NCBI GenBank assembly: GCA_002702655.1
Contig: PABB01000073.1
Location: forward strand, 1 to 64,000
Reading direction: 5' to 3'
Origin: Planctomycetaceae bacterium
Lineage (GTDB): Bacteria; Planctomycetota; Planctomycetia; Pirellulales; Lacipirellulaceae
DNA: 64,000 nt
Shown: in pieces, positions 1 through 9,060 of the stretch
Layout: every line of letters begins with the position of its first letter
How positions within the stretch are numbered: the first letter of the stretch is position 1
Program-made: the position numbers and the translations under genes
The notes under the pieces: generated by a model
What the model was told of the DNA's origin: nothing
The model's database searches: none
Seen by the model: only the letters and a program-made list of their open reading frames with translations

Positions 1-994
1 ATGGTCTGGGTTGTTTCCCTCTCGACCGCGAAGCTTATCCCTCGCGGACTGACTCCCGAGATAATCACATCGGTATTCGGAGTTTGGTTCAGTGGGGTAC
101 CCCGGGAAGGGCCCCCATCCAATTCAGTGTCTCTACCCCCGATGTGTAGTGGCTCGAGGCTATCCCAAAAGATATTTCGGAGAGAACGAGCTATCTCCAG
201 GTTTGATTAGACTTTCACTCCTCCCCACAAGTCATCCCCTCGGTTTTCAACCCAAGTGGGTTCGGTCCTCCACGCAGTATAACCCGCGCTTCAACCTGCT
301 CATGGGTAGTTCACCCGGTTTCGCGTCTACCGCCAACGACAAAAACGCCCTATTAAGACTCGGTTTCCCTGAGGCTTCGGCCCGTAAGGCCTTAACCGAG
401 CCGCAGACGGTAACTCGCCGGATCATTATGCAAAAGGCACGCCGTCACCCATTCCTAAAAGGCATAGGGCTCCGACCGCTTGTAAGCGTATGGTTTCAGG
501 TTCACATTCCTCCCCTAGCAGGGGTTCTTCTCATCTTTCAGTCGCCATACTGAGTTCACTATCGGTCATCAGGTAGTATTTAGCCTTACGGGATGGTCCC
601 CGTAGATTCAGTCGGGATTCCACGTGGCCCGACCTACTCAGGTATCCTCCGAGAGATTGCCGACTTTCGCGTACGGGACTGTCACCCCCTGTGGTCGCCC
701 TTTCCAAAGCGTTCCGCTAGTCAGCAATTTTGTGACTCTCATGTGGAAGACCCTACAACCCCGCGGGGGAAACCCCCACGGTTTGGGCTCTTTCGCGTTC
801 GCTCGCCGCTACTGACGAAATCGATTTTTCTTTCTCTTCCTGTGGTTACTGAGATGTTTCAGTTCACCACGTTAGCTAGGGAATCTCGGGATCAATACTT
901 GTTTGTCAGCTCCCCCGAGCTTTTCGCAGACTTCCACGCCCATTAATGCCTCCTGATGCCAAGACATCCCCCATACGCCCTTCGTAACTTGGCC
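1..994 (-). rRNA. rrl: 23S ribosomal RNA, 5' portion (3' part outside window)
   Basis: The reverse strand reads as bacterial 23S rRNA from its 5' end to about E. coli position 1000. The window opens on the reverse complement of the conserved AACAACCCAGACC segment, and conserved stretches such as GATAGCTCGTTCTC and AATCAAACCTGGAGATAGC follow in the expected order. The 5' end is set at 994 because GGCCAAGTTACG...GGATGTCTTGGC aligns over 37 nt without gaps to the E. coli start GGTTAAGCGACT...GGATGCCCTGGC. The rest of the 23S gene, and any 5S gene, lie left of the window. No 16S gene or spacer tRNA precedes it: the next gene upstream encodes a protein, so the gene is unlinked from 16S. Confidence 0.97.
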
Positions 995-1461
995 ACATTT
1001 ATTCAAAGCTCTCGCCCTCTGCAGGAACAAGTGCGATGAATAATCGTTGCTACGAAGCGAAGCCTGTGCTGCCGCAGCAAATCGCCTTGGCTGCCGCCGG
1101 GTTGCAACTCCCGCCGACTCACACGCTTCTTTGAGTAACGCTTGATCCTCATCTAAGACAAAGGAGATTCACGCTTTCAGTCGCCCTGAACAAAGGCCCG
1201 CCGAAGCGAACCCTGCCCGAGACGCCATCTGCGTGAAAATCAGATGCCACTCTTGCTATACTCACCAAATTGTCAAAGATCGCTGGCCGCACTGCCGCCG
1301 CCTGCCAAAGCAGACGACCGCCGCATTGCCTGAGTCCGCTGAGGGACCCGTCTCCCCTGGAGGAGACTTCCACCCGAAAACGGGAAGAGGCTTATCGAGT
1401 ACCGGCGGGCGCCGGAGATCAACTCGATAGGCCTGCTCTCGCTTACAGGCGGGAATCCTAG
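995..1461 (-). other. 23S rRNA leader (transcribed spacer)
   Basis: This stretch of about 460 bases between the promoter and the mature 23S 5' end has no credible protein gene and no tRNA. It holds a boxA-like site (1269-1281) and a small hairpin with arms CATCTG/CAGATG (1226-1231 and 1241-1246). The short reading frames crossing it are not supported. The part next to 994 presumably forms the 5' half of the 23S processing stem, whose 3' half is outside the window. Confidence 0.7.
1269..1281 (-). promoter_or_regulatory. boxA-like antitermination site in rRNA leader
   Basis: On the minus strand the sequence is GATCTTTGACAAT, close to the boxA consensus TGCTCTTTAACA that loads the Nus antitermination complex on rRNA transcripts. 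It lies about 180 nt downstream of the predicted start and about 275 nt before mature 23S, a normal place for boxA. The call rests on motif and position only. Confidence 0.5.
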
Positions 1462-1489
1462 ATCTTAGCGATCGATCAGATTCTGTCAA
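1462..1489 (-). promoter_or_regulatory. sigma70-type promoter of the 23S rRNA gene
   Basis: On the minus strand a perfect -35 box TTGACA (1489-1484) is followed after 16 nt by TAAGAT (1467-1462), a 5/6 match to the -10 consensus. Transcription would start near 1455 and run into the 23S leader. Its place directly before the 23S gene, with no 16S gene between, indicates that 23S is transcribed independently. Two GC-rich hairpins lie just upstream, at 1496-1516 (GTTGGCG/CGCCAAC) and 1523-1537 (CCGGCA/TGCCGG), and may insulate the promoter from the gene ending at 1718. Confidence 0.7.
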
Positions 1490-1717
1490 AGGGTCGTTGG
1501 CGTGTTTTTCGCCAACTTTTCACCGGCACGTTGCCGGCCGCTGCGGGTGCTCGCCGCTAGCGTTCCCCTCGTATCGGCACGAATTGTAGGAAGAGTTGAG
1601 CCGGCCACAAGGGGCCTGTTTGTGCGGAGTACAGAAAACTGCGGGACGTCCCCAGCGGCGCGGTCATGCCGTCGGGTGGAGCGCGGCAGCTTGGGCAAGT
1701 CGGGGATCAGATGCGAA

Positions 1718-2188
1718 TCACTCCGGCGGCCCCTGATGCCACCGACGAGCCCGCACGCACAGCCAGCCGTTACCGGCCGCCGCCGCGGCGACCAGGGCCA
1801 ACTGCAACCAGGGCGTCAGCGACGATCCCAGTTCGAACAATCCCAGCGGCCGCAGCAGAACGCGCACGCCTTCGAGCATCTGGCCGCCCGATTGAGTCCA
1901 CATACTGGCGACCACGATGAGGCCGCCCAGGCAAAACGCCTGGCGGTCGCCGCGGGCGAACAAGACGCCCGTGGCCAGCCACCCGCTGCCGGCAATCCAC
2001 AAAGCGCCGGTGATCATCAGGGCGAAAGGCCGCGGCAAGGCCGTGGTCACGGCGCACGCGATCGCCACAGCAGTCATGAGCGCCAGGAGCGACCGCATGC
2101 TGAACCGCAACGGCTGGCGCGGCGCGGCGGCCGCAGCCTGAACGTTTCGCGGCTCCACGGGCGGCGGCGGGGGAATGGGAGCGCTCAT
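1718..2188 (-). CDS. Small planctomycete membrane protein
   Basis: This 156-residue protein has no function I can name. After a proline-rich cytoplasmic start (MSAPIPPPPP) comes FSMRSLLALMTAVAIACA, the first membrane helix; this 'RFSxRSLLxLMTxVAV' pattern recurs in many planctomycete membrane proteins. Three more hydrophobic segments follow, giving about four transmembrane helices and a basic C-terminus. An in-frame start exists at 2254, but the extra 22 residues look non-coding, so 2188 is preferred. The gene follows the GGDEF gene on the same strand after 135 bases and may be co-transcribed with it. The 23S rRNA promoter begins about 230 bases downstream. Confidence 0.6.
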   Translation of the reverse strand: MSAPIPPPPPVEPRNVQAAAAAPRQPLRFSMRSLLALMTAVAIACAVTTALPRPFALMITGALWIAGSGWLATGVLFARGDRQAFCLGGLIVVASMWTQSGGQMLEGVRVLLRPLGLFELGSSLTPWLQLALVAAAAAGNGWLCVRARRWHQGPPE

Positions 2189-2323
2189 GCGACTCGGCGA
2201 GGTGATGGGCGGAGATTCGTGACCGCTCGCGCACGCCGTGCGCACGGCCCTCACCGCAACCTAACGCATGACGCCTGCGCCGCCCACCACAACGGGGTGC
2301 GCGGCGACGCGGTGGTTGCCGCC

Positions 2324-3772
2324 TCACACGGCGACCGGTTCGGCCGGTGCGTAGCGCTGCTTGGCCCGGTCCAACATGTCGCCGGCCGTGTCGTTGGGTT
2401 GCGAGTCAGCCGCCCCCAATTCGACAGCCAATCGCAGTTCCTTGCCGCCCATCGGCAACGGGGCCGAGGCGAGCGCCGACTGCACGCGGAGTCCGGCCCG
2501 CAGGGCGTCTTCGCACTTCGTGCCGGGCAGCAACATGACCAGTTCGCCGCGTCCAAGGCGCGCCAACAGGTCCATTTCTCGCAATCCGGCCCGGGTAAAA
2601 CTGACCACCGAATCGAGCACCAGGTCGCCGACGGCCTCGCCGTAGGTTTGCTCCAGTTGCTCGAATTCGGCCACGTGCAGCCGGACGATCGACACGGGGA
2701 CGCCATAGCGGTGGCCTTCGGAAATCCGCCTCGTCAGCTCGTCGACCAGCACGCGCTTGTCGGGCAGCTTGCGATAGCGGGCTCCACTGGTCTCGGGGGC
2801 CTTGGGAGCGGGTTCCGGCTTCGGTTCGGGGGCCTTGGGGACCACGTCGTCCATGTCCAGCGGCAAGCACTTCACGCCGGTGTGCCACTGCCCCGTGTTG
2901 CGGCCGGCCTTTTTCGAGGCGTAGACGCCGTCGTCGGCGCGGCGGATCAACGCGGGGGCCTCCTCGCTCGACAGCACCTGGGCGACGCCGATGCTGGCCG
3001 TCACCTTCAGCGGCTTGCCTTCGAACGTGACGGTCATATCCTCGATCGCCTGACGGACGCGTTCGGCGGCGACGCGGGCGTCGGCTACGCGGGTGCCCGG
3101 CATGATCACGGCGAACTCCTCGCCGCCGTAGCGACAGGGGACGTCGCCGGATTTGACGACGCGTTTGAGGGTGGTTCCGACGCTGCGCAGGACTTCGTCA
3201 CCCGCCTGATGGCCGTGCGTGTCGTTGAATTTCTTGAAGTGGTCGACGTCGAAGAGCATCAGCGAGAACTGCCGGCCCTCGGACTGGAACGCCTTGAGGT
3301 TCCTGCCGACTTCGTCATCGAAGGCGCGGCGGTTTGCCAACTGGGTTAGCGAGTCGGTGCGGGCTTCGGACTGCTGGGTGCGAATCTCTTCGGCCTGGGC
3401 GGCAATCTTGCGTTCGGCCTCTTCCAGCCGTTTCTGCAGATCGGCGTTGGCGCTGACGATCTTCGACACGGCGTTCGCGACAGCTTTGCCGTCGTCGGCG
3501 TCGGCCGGCAGCGATCCCAGTTCGTTAGAGATGCCGCTGACCATCCGGCAATGAGCGCCGACGTCGCTGGCCATGTTCTCGGCCAGATCGCGCAAATTCT
3601 GGGCCGCCATGGCGGCTCGTTCGTTTTGATAGACCTGCTGCAATTGCGCATCGTCGTCGGCACGATCGGTCTTCTGTGCAGCTCCCGTTTGCCGGACATA
3701 CAGCAGCGTTCCCGCGACGCCCAGCAACAGTGCGGTGATCCCCAGGGCAATATCAATCAGCAGGTAGTTCAT
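2324..3772 (-). CDS. Membrane-anchored diguanylate cyclase with degenerate second GGDEF-like domain
   Basis: The protein (482 aa) has one N-terminal membrane helix (residues about 4-26), a coiled-coil linker (about 100-138) and a GGDEF domain (about 138-297) with an intact active-site motif, RYGGEEF (GGEEF 216-220). It probably makes cyclic di-GMP from two GTP. The inhibitory RxxD site five residues upstream is degenerate (KSGD 207-210), so product inhibition may be weak. After a proline/glutamate linker a second domain (about 333-470) keeps the GGDEF fold pattern but has GRGEL in place of the signature and is probably a sensory or regulatory pseudo-domain. The start at 3772 puts the membrane helix directly at the N-terminus; a longer frame to 3934 adds arginine-rich, non-coding-like sequence. 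Confidence 0.85.
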   Translation of the reverse strand: MNYLLIDIALGITALLLGVAGTLLYVRQTGAAQKTDRADDDAQLQQVYQNERAAMAAQNLRDLAENMASDVGAHCRMVSGISNELGSLPADADDGKAVANAVSKIVSANADLQKRLEEAERKIAAQAEEIRTQQSEARTDSLTQLANRRAFDDEVGRNLKAFQSEGRQFSLMLFDVDHFKKFNDTHGHQAGDEVLRSVGTTLKRVVKSGDVPCRYGGEEFAVIMPGTRVADARVAAERVRQAIEDMTVTFEGKPLKVTASIGVAQVLSSEEAPALIRRADDGVYASKKAGRNTGQWHTGVKCLPLDMDDVVPKAPEPKPEPAPKAPETSGARYRKLPDKRVLVDELTRRISEGHRYGVPVSIVRLHVAEFEQLEQTYGEAVGDLVLDSVVSFTRAGLREMDLLARLGRGELVMLLPGTKCEDALRAGLRVQSALASAPLPMGGKELRLAVELGAADSQPNDTAGDMLDRAKQRYAPAEPVAV

Positions 3773-4174
3773 TGTGAGCAGAAACAAAGTTGTCAGGGGG
3801 CGGCTCGCCGGGCGACCAAACTCCCGGCCAAGCTGTTCACGACGCCGGCGCCGCGCGTCGCAAGCCGCAACCAATTTCGGACCTGCGCACGCCGATCTGC
3901 TGGCATGGAACGCGCAAAGGTAGGTTGCGTCCATGGCGAGTCAAACGCAGGGGCTCCGAATCCGCATTCGGAAGACCGCAGTGCCGTGTTCGAGCCGCTC
4001 GGCGCGCGGCTCCGCACACCGCTCACGGTGGCGTCGGCCGGCGCAAACGTCACGGCCCGCGCAGCCCGCACCGGACACCGCGTCGCCAGAAGGCGAAACC
4101 GCAGCTCCGCGGCCGTCACAAAATGCGCGATCGAGTCGATCGGGCGAAGCAGCACCGTGTGCCGCGGCCGTACG
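3773..4174. other. Intergenic region, no supported gene
   Basis: These 402 bases separate two minus-strand genes. A 120-residue minus-strand frame (3793-4155) exists, but its composition is that of random high-GC sequence and I recognise nothing in it. I see no tRNA or repeat family here. The promoter of the GGDEF gene is presumably in this gap. Confidence 0.4.
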
Positions 4175-5617
4175 TCACACGCGGATTTCGTAGCCGCTGC
4201 GCTGCGTGCGCTCGACGAAGCCGTTGGCCTGCGCGTCGTCGACGAACTGCTCGGCAGCCGTGTCGTAAACCAACGTACGGCCCAGGCGCATGGCGATATT
4301 CACCGCGTGGCACACCGACAAAATGCGGTGGTGAGAGGCGGCGTCGGAGACCGGCGTCTCGCGGGTGCGGACGCACTGCACAAAGTCGCCCATCTGCGAC
4401 TGCGGCGGCTCCTTGCCGTAGAGTTGGCGGTGCGCGTCGGCGGGCAGCGGGTTCTGGGCCAACTCCTCCACGGGCTTGCCGGTCAGTTTGCCGCGATTCA
4501 CGAACAAACGGCCGCCGGAGCCCTCGAACATGATGCCGTTGACGAACCCCAAATCGCGGGCCGTGTCGCGGACGTCGAGCACCATGCCGTCGTCGAACGT
4601 GCACCGCACGTGAAACGCCGTGGCCGCATTGAACTGGTTATCGACGGTCGGCATGCCGGCCGCATCGAAGGGCACGGGGTGGGTCACGCTGATCGGCTCG
4701 ATCGTGATGTTGCCGACCGGCCCGCGGTCCTTCTGAGTCGCCCACATGGCAATGTCGACATGGTGGGCGCCCCAGTCGGTGAGCTTGCCGCCGGAATATT
4801 CGTACCACCAGCGGAAATAGTTGTGCGTGCGGCTGAGGCGATGCCCGGCGCCGTAGCCCTCGCCTTGAATTTCGTCGTTGGAGCAGTAGGGCAATTCGCG
4901 AGCCTGCCCTTGCCAGACGTCCCAGTTGAGCTCCTTGGGCGGATCACGATAGGGCAACGGCGGCGAGGTCATGGACCCGCCAATCGCCACGGTGATCTTC
5001 TGCACGTCGCCCACACGGTCGTTGCGGACCAGAGCGGCGGCGTCGACAAACCGCTTGTCGAACTCCGATCGCTGCTGCGTGCCGACTTGCAGAATGCGGC
5101 CCGTCTGCTTGATCGCCTGGAGGATCTGCTGCCCTTCGCGAATGGTCAGCGTCAGCGGCTTCTCGCAGTACACGTCCTTGCCGGCCTGCATGGCTTCGAT
5201 GGCGATCTTGGTGTGCCAGTGGTCGGGCGTGGCAATCACCACCACGTCGACGTCGTCCCGCTCCAAAAGGCGGCGATAGTCCTCGTAGTCGTAGATCGCC
5301 TGCGAGTAGCCCCGCCCGCGATGGACGCGCAGCGCCGATTCGAGTCCCCGGCCCCGTTGCACGGCGTCGACATCGCACACCGCGACCGCCGGGCCATGGG
5401 CTCCGCCTGCGCTCACTAGCTCGTGAAAGCGAATGCCCGTGCCGACGTAGCCAAACCGGAGCGGCTCGCGTTGGGCCGGCGGGAGCAGAACGTCCGCCCC
5501 CGCCGTGCTGCCGGCGGCTCCCCCGTCGGCGGCGAGAGCGACTTGGGCCAGCAGCCCTCCGGCGAGTCCCGTGGTGGCATCCTGAAAGAAACGACGGCGC
5601 GAGCGGGGCGTGGACAT
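4175..5617 (-). CDS. Tat-exported Gfo/Idh/MocA family oxidoreductase
   Basis: This 480-residue NAD(P)-dependent sugar or cyclitol dehydrogenase-like protein begins with a twin-arginine signal (RSRRRFF, residues 5-11, then a hydrophobic stretch ending near ALAADG), as is common for the many exported members of this family in planctomycetes. The Rossmann domain starts at FGYVGTGIR. It contains DHWHTKIAIEAM and the family hallmark CEKPLTL, whose lysine is normally catalytic, followed by the alpha/beta C-terminal domain. The start at 5617 is chosen because it places the Tat motif at the N-terminus; an upstream start at 5740 would bury it. The substrate cannot be told from sequence. Confidence 0.9.
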   Translation of the reverse strand: MSTPRSRRRFFQDATTGLAGGLLAQVALAADGGAAGSTAGADVLLPPAQREPLRFGYVGTGIRFHELVSAGGAHGPAVAVCDVDAVQRGRGLESALRVHRGRGYSQAIYDYEDYRRLLERDDVDVVVIATPDHWHTKIAIEAMQAGKDVYCEKPLTLTIREGQQILQAIKQTGRILQVGTQQRSEFDKRFVDAAALVRNDRVGDVQKITVAIGGSMTSPPLPYRDPPKELNWDVWQGQARELPYCSNDEIQGEGYGAGHRLSRTHNYFRWWYEYSGGKLTDWGAHHVDIAMWATQKDRGPVGNITIEPISVTHPVPFDAAGMPTVDNQFNAATAFHVRCTFDDGMVLDVRDTARDLGFVNGIMFEGSGGRLFVNRGKLTGKPVEELAQNPLPADAHRQLYGKEPPQSQMGDFVQCVRTRETPVSDAASHHRILSVCHAVNIAMRLGRTLVYDTAAEQFVDDAQANGFVERTQRSGYEIRV

Positions 5618-6112
5618 AGGAGATTCGGCACGAGTTGGCGGGCGACAAGACCGGCCACGGCGGCCGGGAACCACGATGGCATTGTAGCTGCCATGGTCGA
5701 CGCTCGCACCTTGGGGACAGACCCGGTGCGCCCGCCGCAAGCGGCGGGGCTCAATCGAATTGGCCGCGGCAGCGACAGCCTAACCGGCAAAGTCGCTTGC
5801 GGCGCAGCGCCGGTTGGTGGGCGTTGCGGAGCTGCTGGCGCGCTGCGCATGCCCGCGAATGCAGCGAATTGGGCGTGCCGGGCCCCGCTGTCGACCGCCG
5901 ACTGTGCCGCCTTCGCACACTAGCAACCGATGTTGTCAATCCCGCGGTTCCAATGGCCTCGCTTGTTCGGCGGACCCGATAACCAGAGAAATCGGCGCGC
6001 CGCGCCCCGCGGGGGCTCGGCGTGCGCATGGAAGTCCGATCGCTCCGCCAGCAGGCGGATCGACTTCCGCGTGACACTTGCCCCTGCTGCGGTCCGTCCA
6101 CGACAGCCCTTC
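5618..6112. other. Divergent intergenic region
   Basis: About 495 bases lie between the minus-strand oxidoreductase and the plus-strand glycosyltransferase, so promoters for both are expected here. The overlapping reading frames are arginine- and alanine-rich and look like chance frames. I see no repeat family or RNA gene. Confidence 0.4.
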
Positions 6113-7372
6113 ATGCCCACCTTCCTGGCCACCCTAGCAACCCTCGGAGCCGTGGCGGCGACGCTGCTGTGCTTCTTGCTGGGATGCCAGTCGTGGGAGC
6201 ACCGTCGTCGCACGCGCAATCGTCTCCGCGAGCCGGTCCGCGAGAATCCGGCACGGGTGGCGCTGATCGCCCCCTGCAAGGGGATCGAACCGGGGCTGCG
6301 CGACAACCTGCGGCGGCTGTTTCGGCAGACGCATGACAATTACGAAATCGTCTTCGTCGTTGAATCCGAACACGATCCGGCGTGCCAGGTGATTCTCTCG
6401 CTGATCGCCGAACACGCGCAGCCGCGCGCCAAGCTCGTCGTGGCGGGGCTGGCCGAGTTGGGTTGTCAGAAAGTACACAATCTCGAAGCGGGCGTGGCGG
6501 CCGCCGGCGACGCCGCGGAGGTGCTGGCGTTCGTCGACTCCGACGCCCGCCCCCACGCCGGCTGGCTCAGCCAACTGGTTCAACGGCTCGACGACCCGGG
6601 CGTCGGGGTGTCGACCGGCTACCGCTGGTTTCTGCCCAGCACGCCGACAGCCGCGGCCGCCGTGTTGTGCAACATCAACGCCACCGCGGCGTCGCTCTAT
6701 ACGCCCAAGACGTTCCAGCCCGTGTGGGGCGGCTCGTGGGCCATGCGGCGCGAGGTTTACGAGCAGATCGATCTTGAGGGTCAGTGGCGCGGCCGACTGA
6801 CTGACGATCTCGTGGCCACCAACGTGGTGCTCGCCGCGGGGTTGCGGGTCGAGTTTGAGCCGGGCTGCATGGTCGCCTCGCCACTGGAAGCCACCTGGTC
6901 AACGATGTTCGCCTTCCTGCGGCGGCAGTACATCATCGGCCGACTCTACGCGCGGCAATGGTGGTCGCTCGCGCTGCTGGCGACCACCGTCAATGTTCTC
7001 GGCTTTTGGGGCGGTGCGCTCGCGGCTGCGGTCGGCGTACTTTCGGAGGCCGACTGGGCTTGGGCGCCCGCCGCGGCCTGCCTGGCTTGGTACGCGGTCA
7101 GCGCGGGCCGGGCGTGGATTCGCCGCGACTTGGCCCGACTGTACCTCCCGCCCCTGCTGGAGGTGCGCATGGCGCGTGTGTACCGGATCGACGTCTGGGC
7201 GGCGCCGGTGATTGCGGCGATCAACTGGGTCGCGATCGTCACCACCGTCGCCAGCCGACAAATGCAGTGGCGCGACATCCAATACGAATTGCTGCCCGGC
7301 GGGATCGCGCGGGTGATCCGCCCCGCGGCCTCCAGCGAGCAACAGCAACCGCGAATTGCCCGCGCCGCCTGA
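6113..7372 (+). CDS. Membrane glycosyltransferase, ceramide glucosyltransferase/HpnI-like
   Basis: This 419-residue family 2/21-type glycosyltransferase has an N-terminal membrane helix (about 3-24), a catalytic domain beginning ARVALIAPCKGIEP (48-60), the metal/nucleotide-sugar motif VDSDARP (DSD 142-144), VWGGSWAMRR (204-213), TDD (230-232) as probable catalytic base, and an RRQYI segment (270-274) in the place of the Q/RxxRW motif. Hydrophobic helices near residues 283-320 and 350-400 place it in the membrane. The pattern fits enzymes that glycosylate lipids such as ceramide or bacteriohopanetetrol (HpnI). The start at 6113 was chosen over 5930 because it begins the membrane helix. A B12-binding radical SAM gene starts 62 bases downstream. 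Confidence 0.8.
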   Translation: MPTFLATLATLGAVAATLLCFLLGCQSWEHRRRTRNRLREPVRENPARVALIAPCKGIEPGLRDNLRRLFRQTHDNYEIVFVVESEHDPACQVILSLIAEHAQPRAKLVVAGLAELGCQKVHNLEAGVAAAGDAAEVLAFVDSDARPHAGWLSQLVQRLDDPGVGVSTGYRWFLPSTPTAAAAVLCNINATAASLYTPKTFQPVWGGSWAMRREVYEQIDLEGQWRGRLTDDLVATNVVLAAGLRVEFEPGCMVASPLEATWSTMFAFLRRQYIIGRLYARQWWSLALLATTVNVLGFWGGALAAAVGVLSEADWAWAPAAACLAWYAVSAGRAWIRRDLARLYLPPLLEVRMARVYRIDVWAAPVIAAINWVAIVTTVASRQMQWRDIQYELLPGGIARVIRPAASSEQQQPRIARAA

Positions 7373-7433
7373 CGCCGCGCCGACAACGCAAATCAACCAA
7401 CTCACCCCCGGTGTTGTGAGGGAACATAACGCC

Positions 7434-8846
7434 ATGTATGTCGTACTGTGGGACACGCACGAGCGGTTCGTCACCAAGGAATTTGGCGCCGGCTTCGGCA
7501 TGGGCGCCTATCACGGCCGCGGCGGCTGGCGGGGACGCATGATCCGCCGCTGGTACACCCGCGATCGCCGGCCGGTCACGCTGCCGTTTGCGTACATGGC
7601 GGCCATCTTTCGCCAGTTGGGGCACACGGTCGAGTACGCCGTCGACGACCTGCCGGCCAACGCCGACGTGTATGTCTTTCACCCGGCGCTGGGGACGATC
7701 GATCAAGAAATCGCGGCCATGCGCCAGCTGCGCGCCCGCCACCCGCGGGCGCACATCCTGGTCACGGGCGTGGTCGCGTACGCCATGCCGCAGGCGTTCG
7801 CCGAGGCGAACGTGACGGTGGTGCGGGGCGAGCCGGAGCAACTGCTGTGGAAGCTCGACGAAGTGCTGGCCGCCGGCCCCGGCATCGTGAACGTGGGCAG
7901 CGTCAAGGACCTGGACGCCCTGCCCTGCCCCGACTGGTCGCCGTTCGCGCCGCGCAATTTCCGCATGAACTACGACTTCACCCGCTTCCCCACGGCGCTG
8001 GTGCAGAGCAGCCGCGGCTGTGCCTTCTCGTGCAACTATTGCCCCTACATTCTCGTGGAGAACAAGGTGCGATTCCGCGAGCCGGCCGCGGTGCTCGAGG
8101 AAATCCAATACGGCCGGCAGGTGCACGGGTTCCGCTCGTTCAAATTTCGCGACCCGTTGTTCGGGGCCAATCGCCGCCGGCTGCCGGAGCTGATCGAGCA
8201 CCTGGGGCGGCTGGATCGCAAGGTGCAGTTCTCGATCGAAACGCGAATCGACCTGATGCCGCGCGAGACGCTGGCCGCGCTGCGCGACGTGGGGCTGACC
8301 AGCATCACGGTCGGCATCGAAACGCCCGCGGAGGACACGCTGCGGAACTACCGCCGCCGGCCGATTGCCGACGATCAGCAGGCCGAGTTCATCGCCGCCT
8401 GCCGCGAACTGGGTATTCGCACGGCCGCGGGATTCATGATCGGGTTTCCCGAAGACACGCCCGAGTCGATCCTGGCGGTGCTGCGGTACGCCAAACAGCT
8501 CAACCCCACCTACGCCAACTTCAACATCGTGACCCCCTACCCCGGCACGGAGTTCTACACGCTGATCTCCGGCGACGTCGGCCCGACCGGCGCGGGTGGC
8601 GTGCCCTGGTCGCACTACGACATGTACACGCCGGTGCTGCAGTATCAGCACCTGACCCACGAGCAGGTGCACGACCTGCACGCCAAGTGCTTCACCAGCT
8701 ACTACACGCGGTGGCCATACCTGTTTGCCAACGCGCATCTGCTGTGGCCAATGCTGCGGCGGCTGGGCTTGGGGCCGAAGCGGCAAACGGCGTCACCGAC
8801 GCCCGCCCCGGCCGCGGACGCCCCGCCTGCGCGTCGCGCTGCGTGA
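7434..8846 (+). CDS. B12-binding radical SAM protein
   Basis: The protein (470 aa) has an N-terminal cobalamin-binding-like domain (about 45-150), the RGEPE turn (131-135) typical of B12-radical SAM enzymes, and a radical SAM core with CAFSCNYC (C196, C200, C203) binding the 4Fe-4S cluster. Later core motifs include VGIETP and GFMIGFPEDT. Such enzymes often methylate or rearrange unreactive carbons of lipids or natural products. The upstream lipid-type glycosyltransferase is only 62 bases away, so the two probably work on the same product. The HpnI-HpnJ pair of hopanoid biosynthesis is a precedent, but the N-terminal 45 residues do not look like HpnJ, so that name is not assigned. Confidence 0.85.
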   Translation: MYVVLWDTHERFVTKEFGAGFGMGAYHGRGGWRGRMIRRWYTRDRRPVTLPFAYMAAIFRQLGHTVEYAVDDLPANADVYVFHPALGTIDQEIAAMRQLRARHPRAHILVTGVVAYAMPQAFAEANVTVVRGEPEQLLWKLDEVLAAGPGIVNVGSVKDLDALPCPDWSPFAPRNFRMNYDFTRFPTALVQSSRGCAFSCNYCPYILVENKVRFREPAAVLEEIQYGRQVHGFRSFKFRDPLFGANRRRLPELIEHLGRLDRKVQFSIETRIDLMPRETLAALRDVGLTSITVGIETPAEDTLRNYRRRPIADDQQAEFIAACRELGIRTAAGFMIGFPEDTPESILAVLRYAKQLNPTYANFNIVTPYPGTEFYTLISGDVGPTGAGGVPWSHYDMYTPVLQYQHLTHEQVHDLHAKCFTSYYTRWPYLFANAHLLWPMLRRLGLGPKRQTASPTPAPAADAPPARRAA

Positions 8847-9060
8847 GCTGCGCAATTCTCGTCGAGCCTGCCGCCCTGTGCGTGTTGCCAATTGGCAATG
8901 CAGCCAACTAGGCTGGTGCGCATCAACGTCTACCGCATGAAAGTGCGGCCGCAGCGCTCGAACTCGCTCCCTCTAGCCGGACGGCTATGCCCGTCCGTAG
9001 TGCGGCGGCAAGGGTCGACGCCTCGGCGGCCCGCGTAGCGGCCCGGCTAGGAGCGTGATT

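Noticed and set aside
1502-3349. Plus-strand 615-residue open frame over the GGDEF gene
   Set aside because: It is antisense to a well-supported GGDEF gene and its translation is low-complexity Arg/Gly/His-rich, as high-GC antisense frames are.
3793-4155. Minus-strand 120-residue open frame in the gap before the GGDEF gene
   Set aside because: No recognisable domain, no ribosome site and a composition like random GC-rich sequence.
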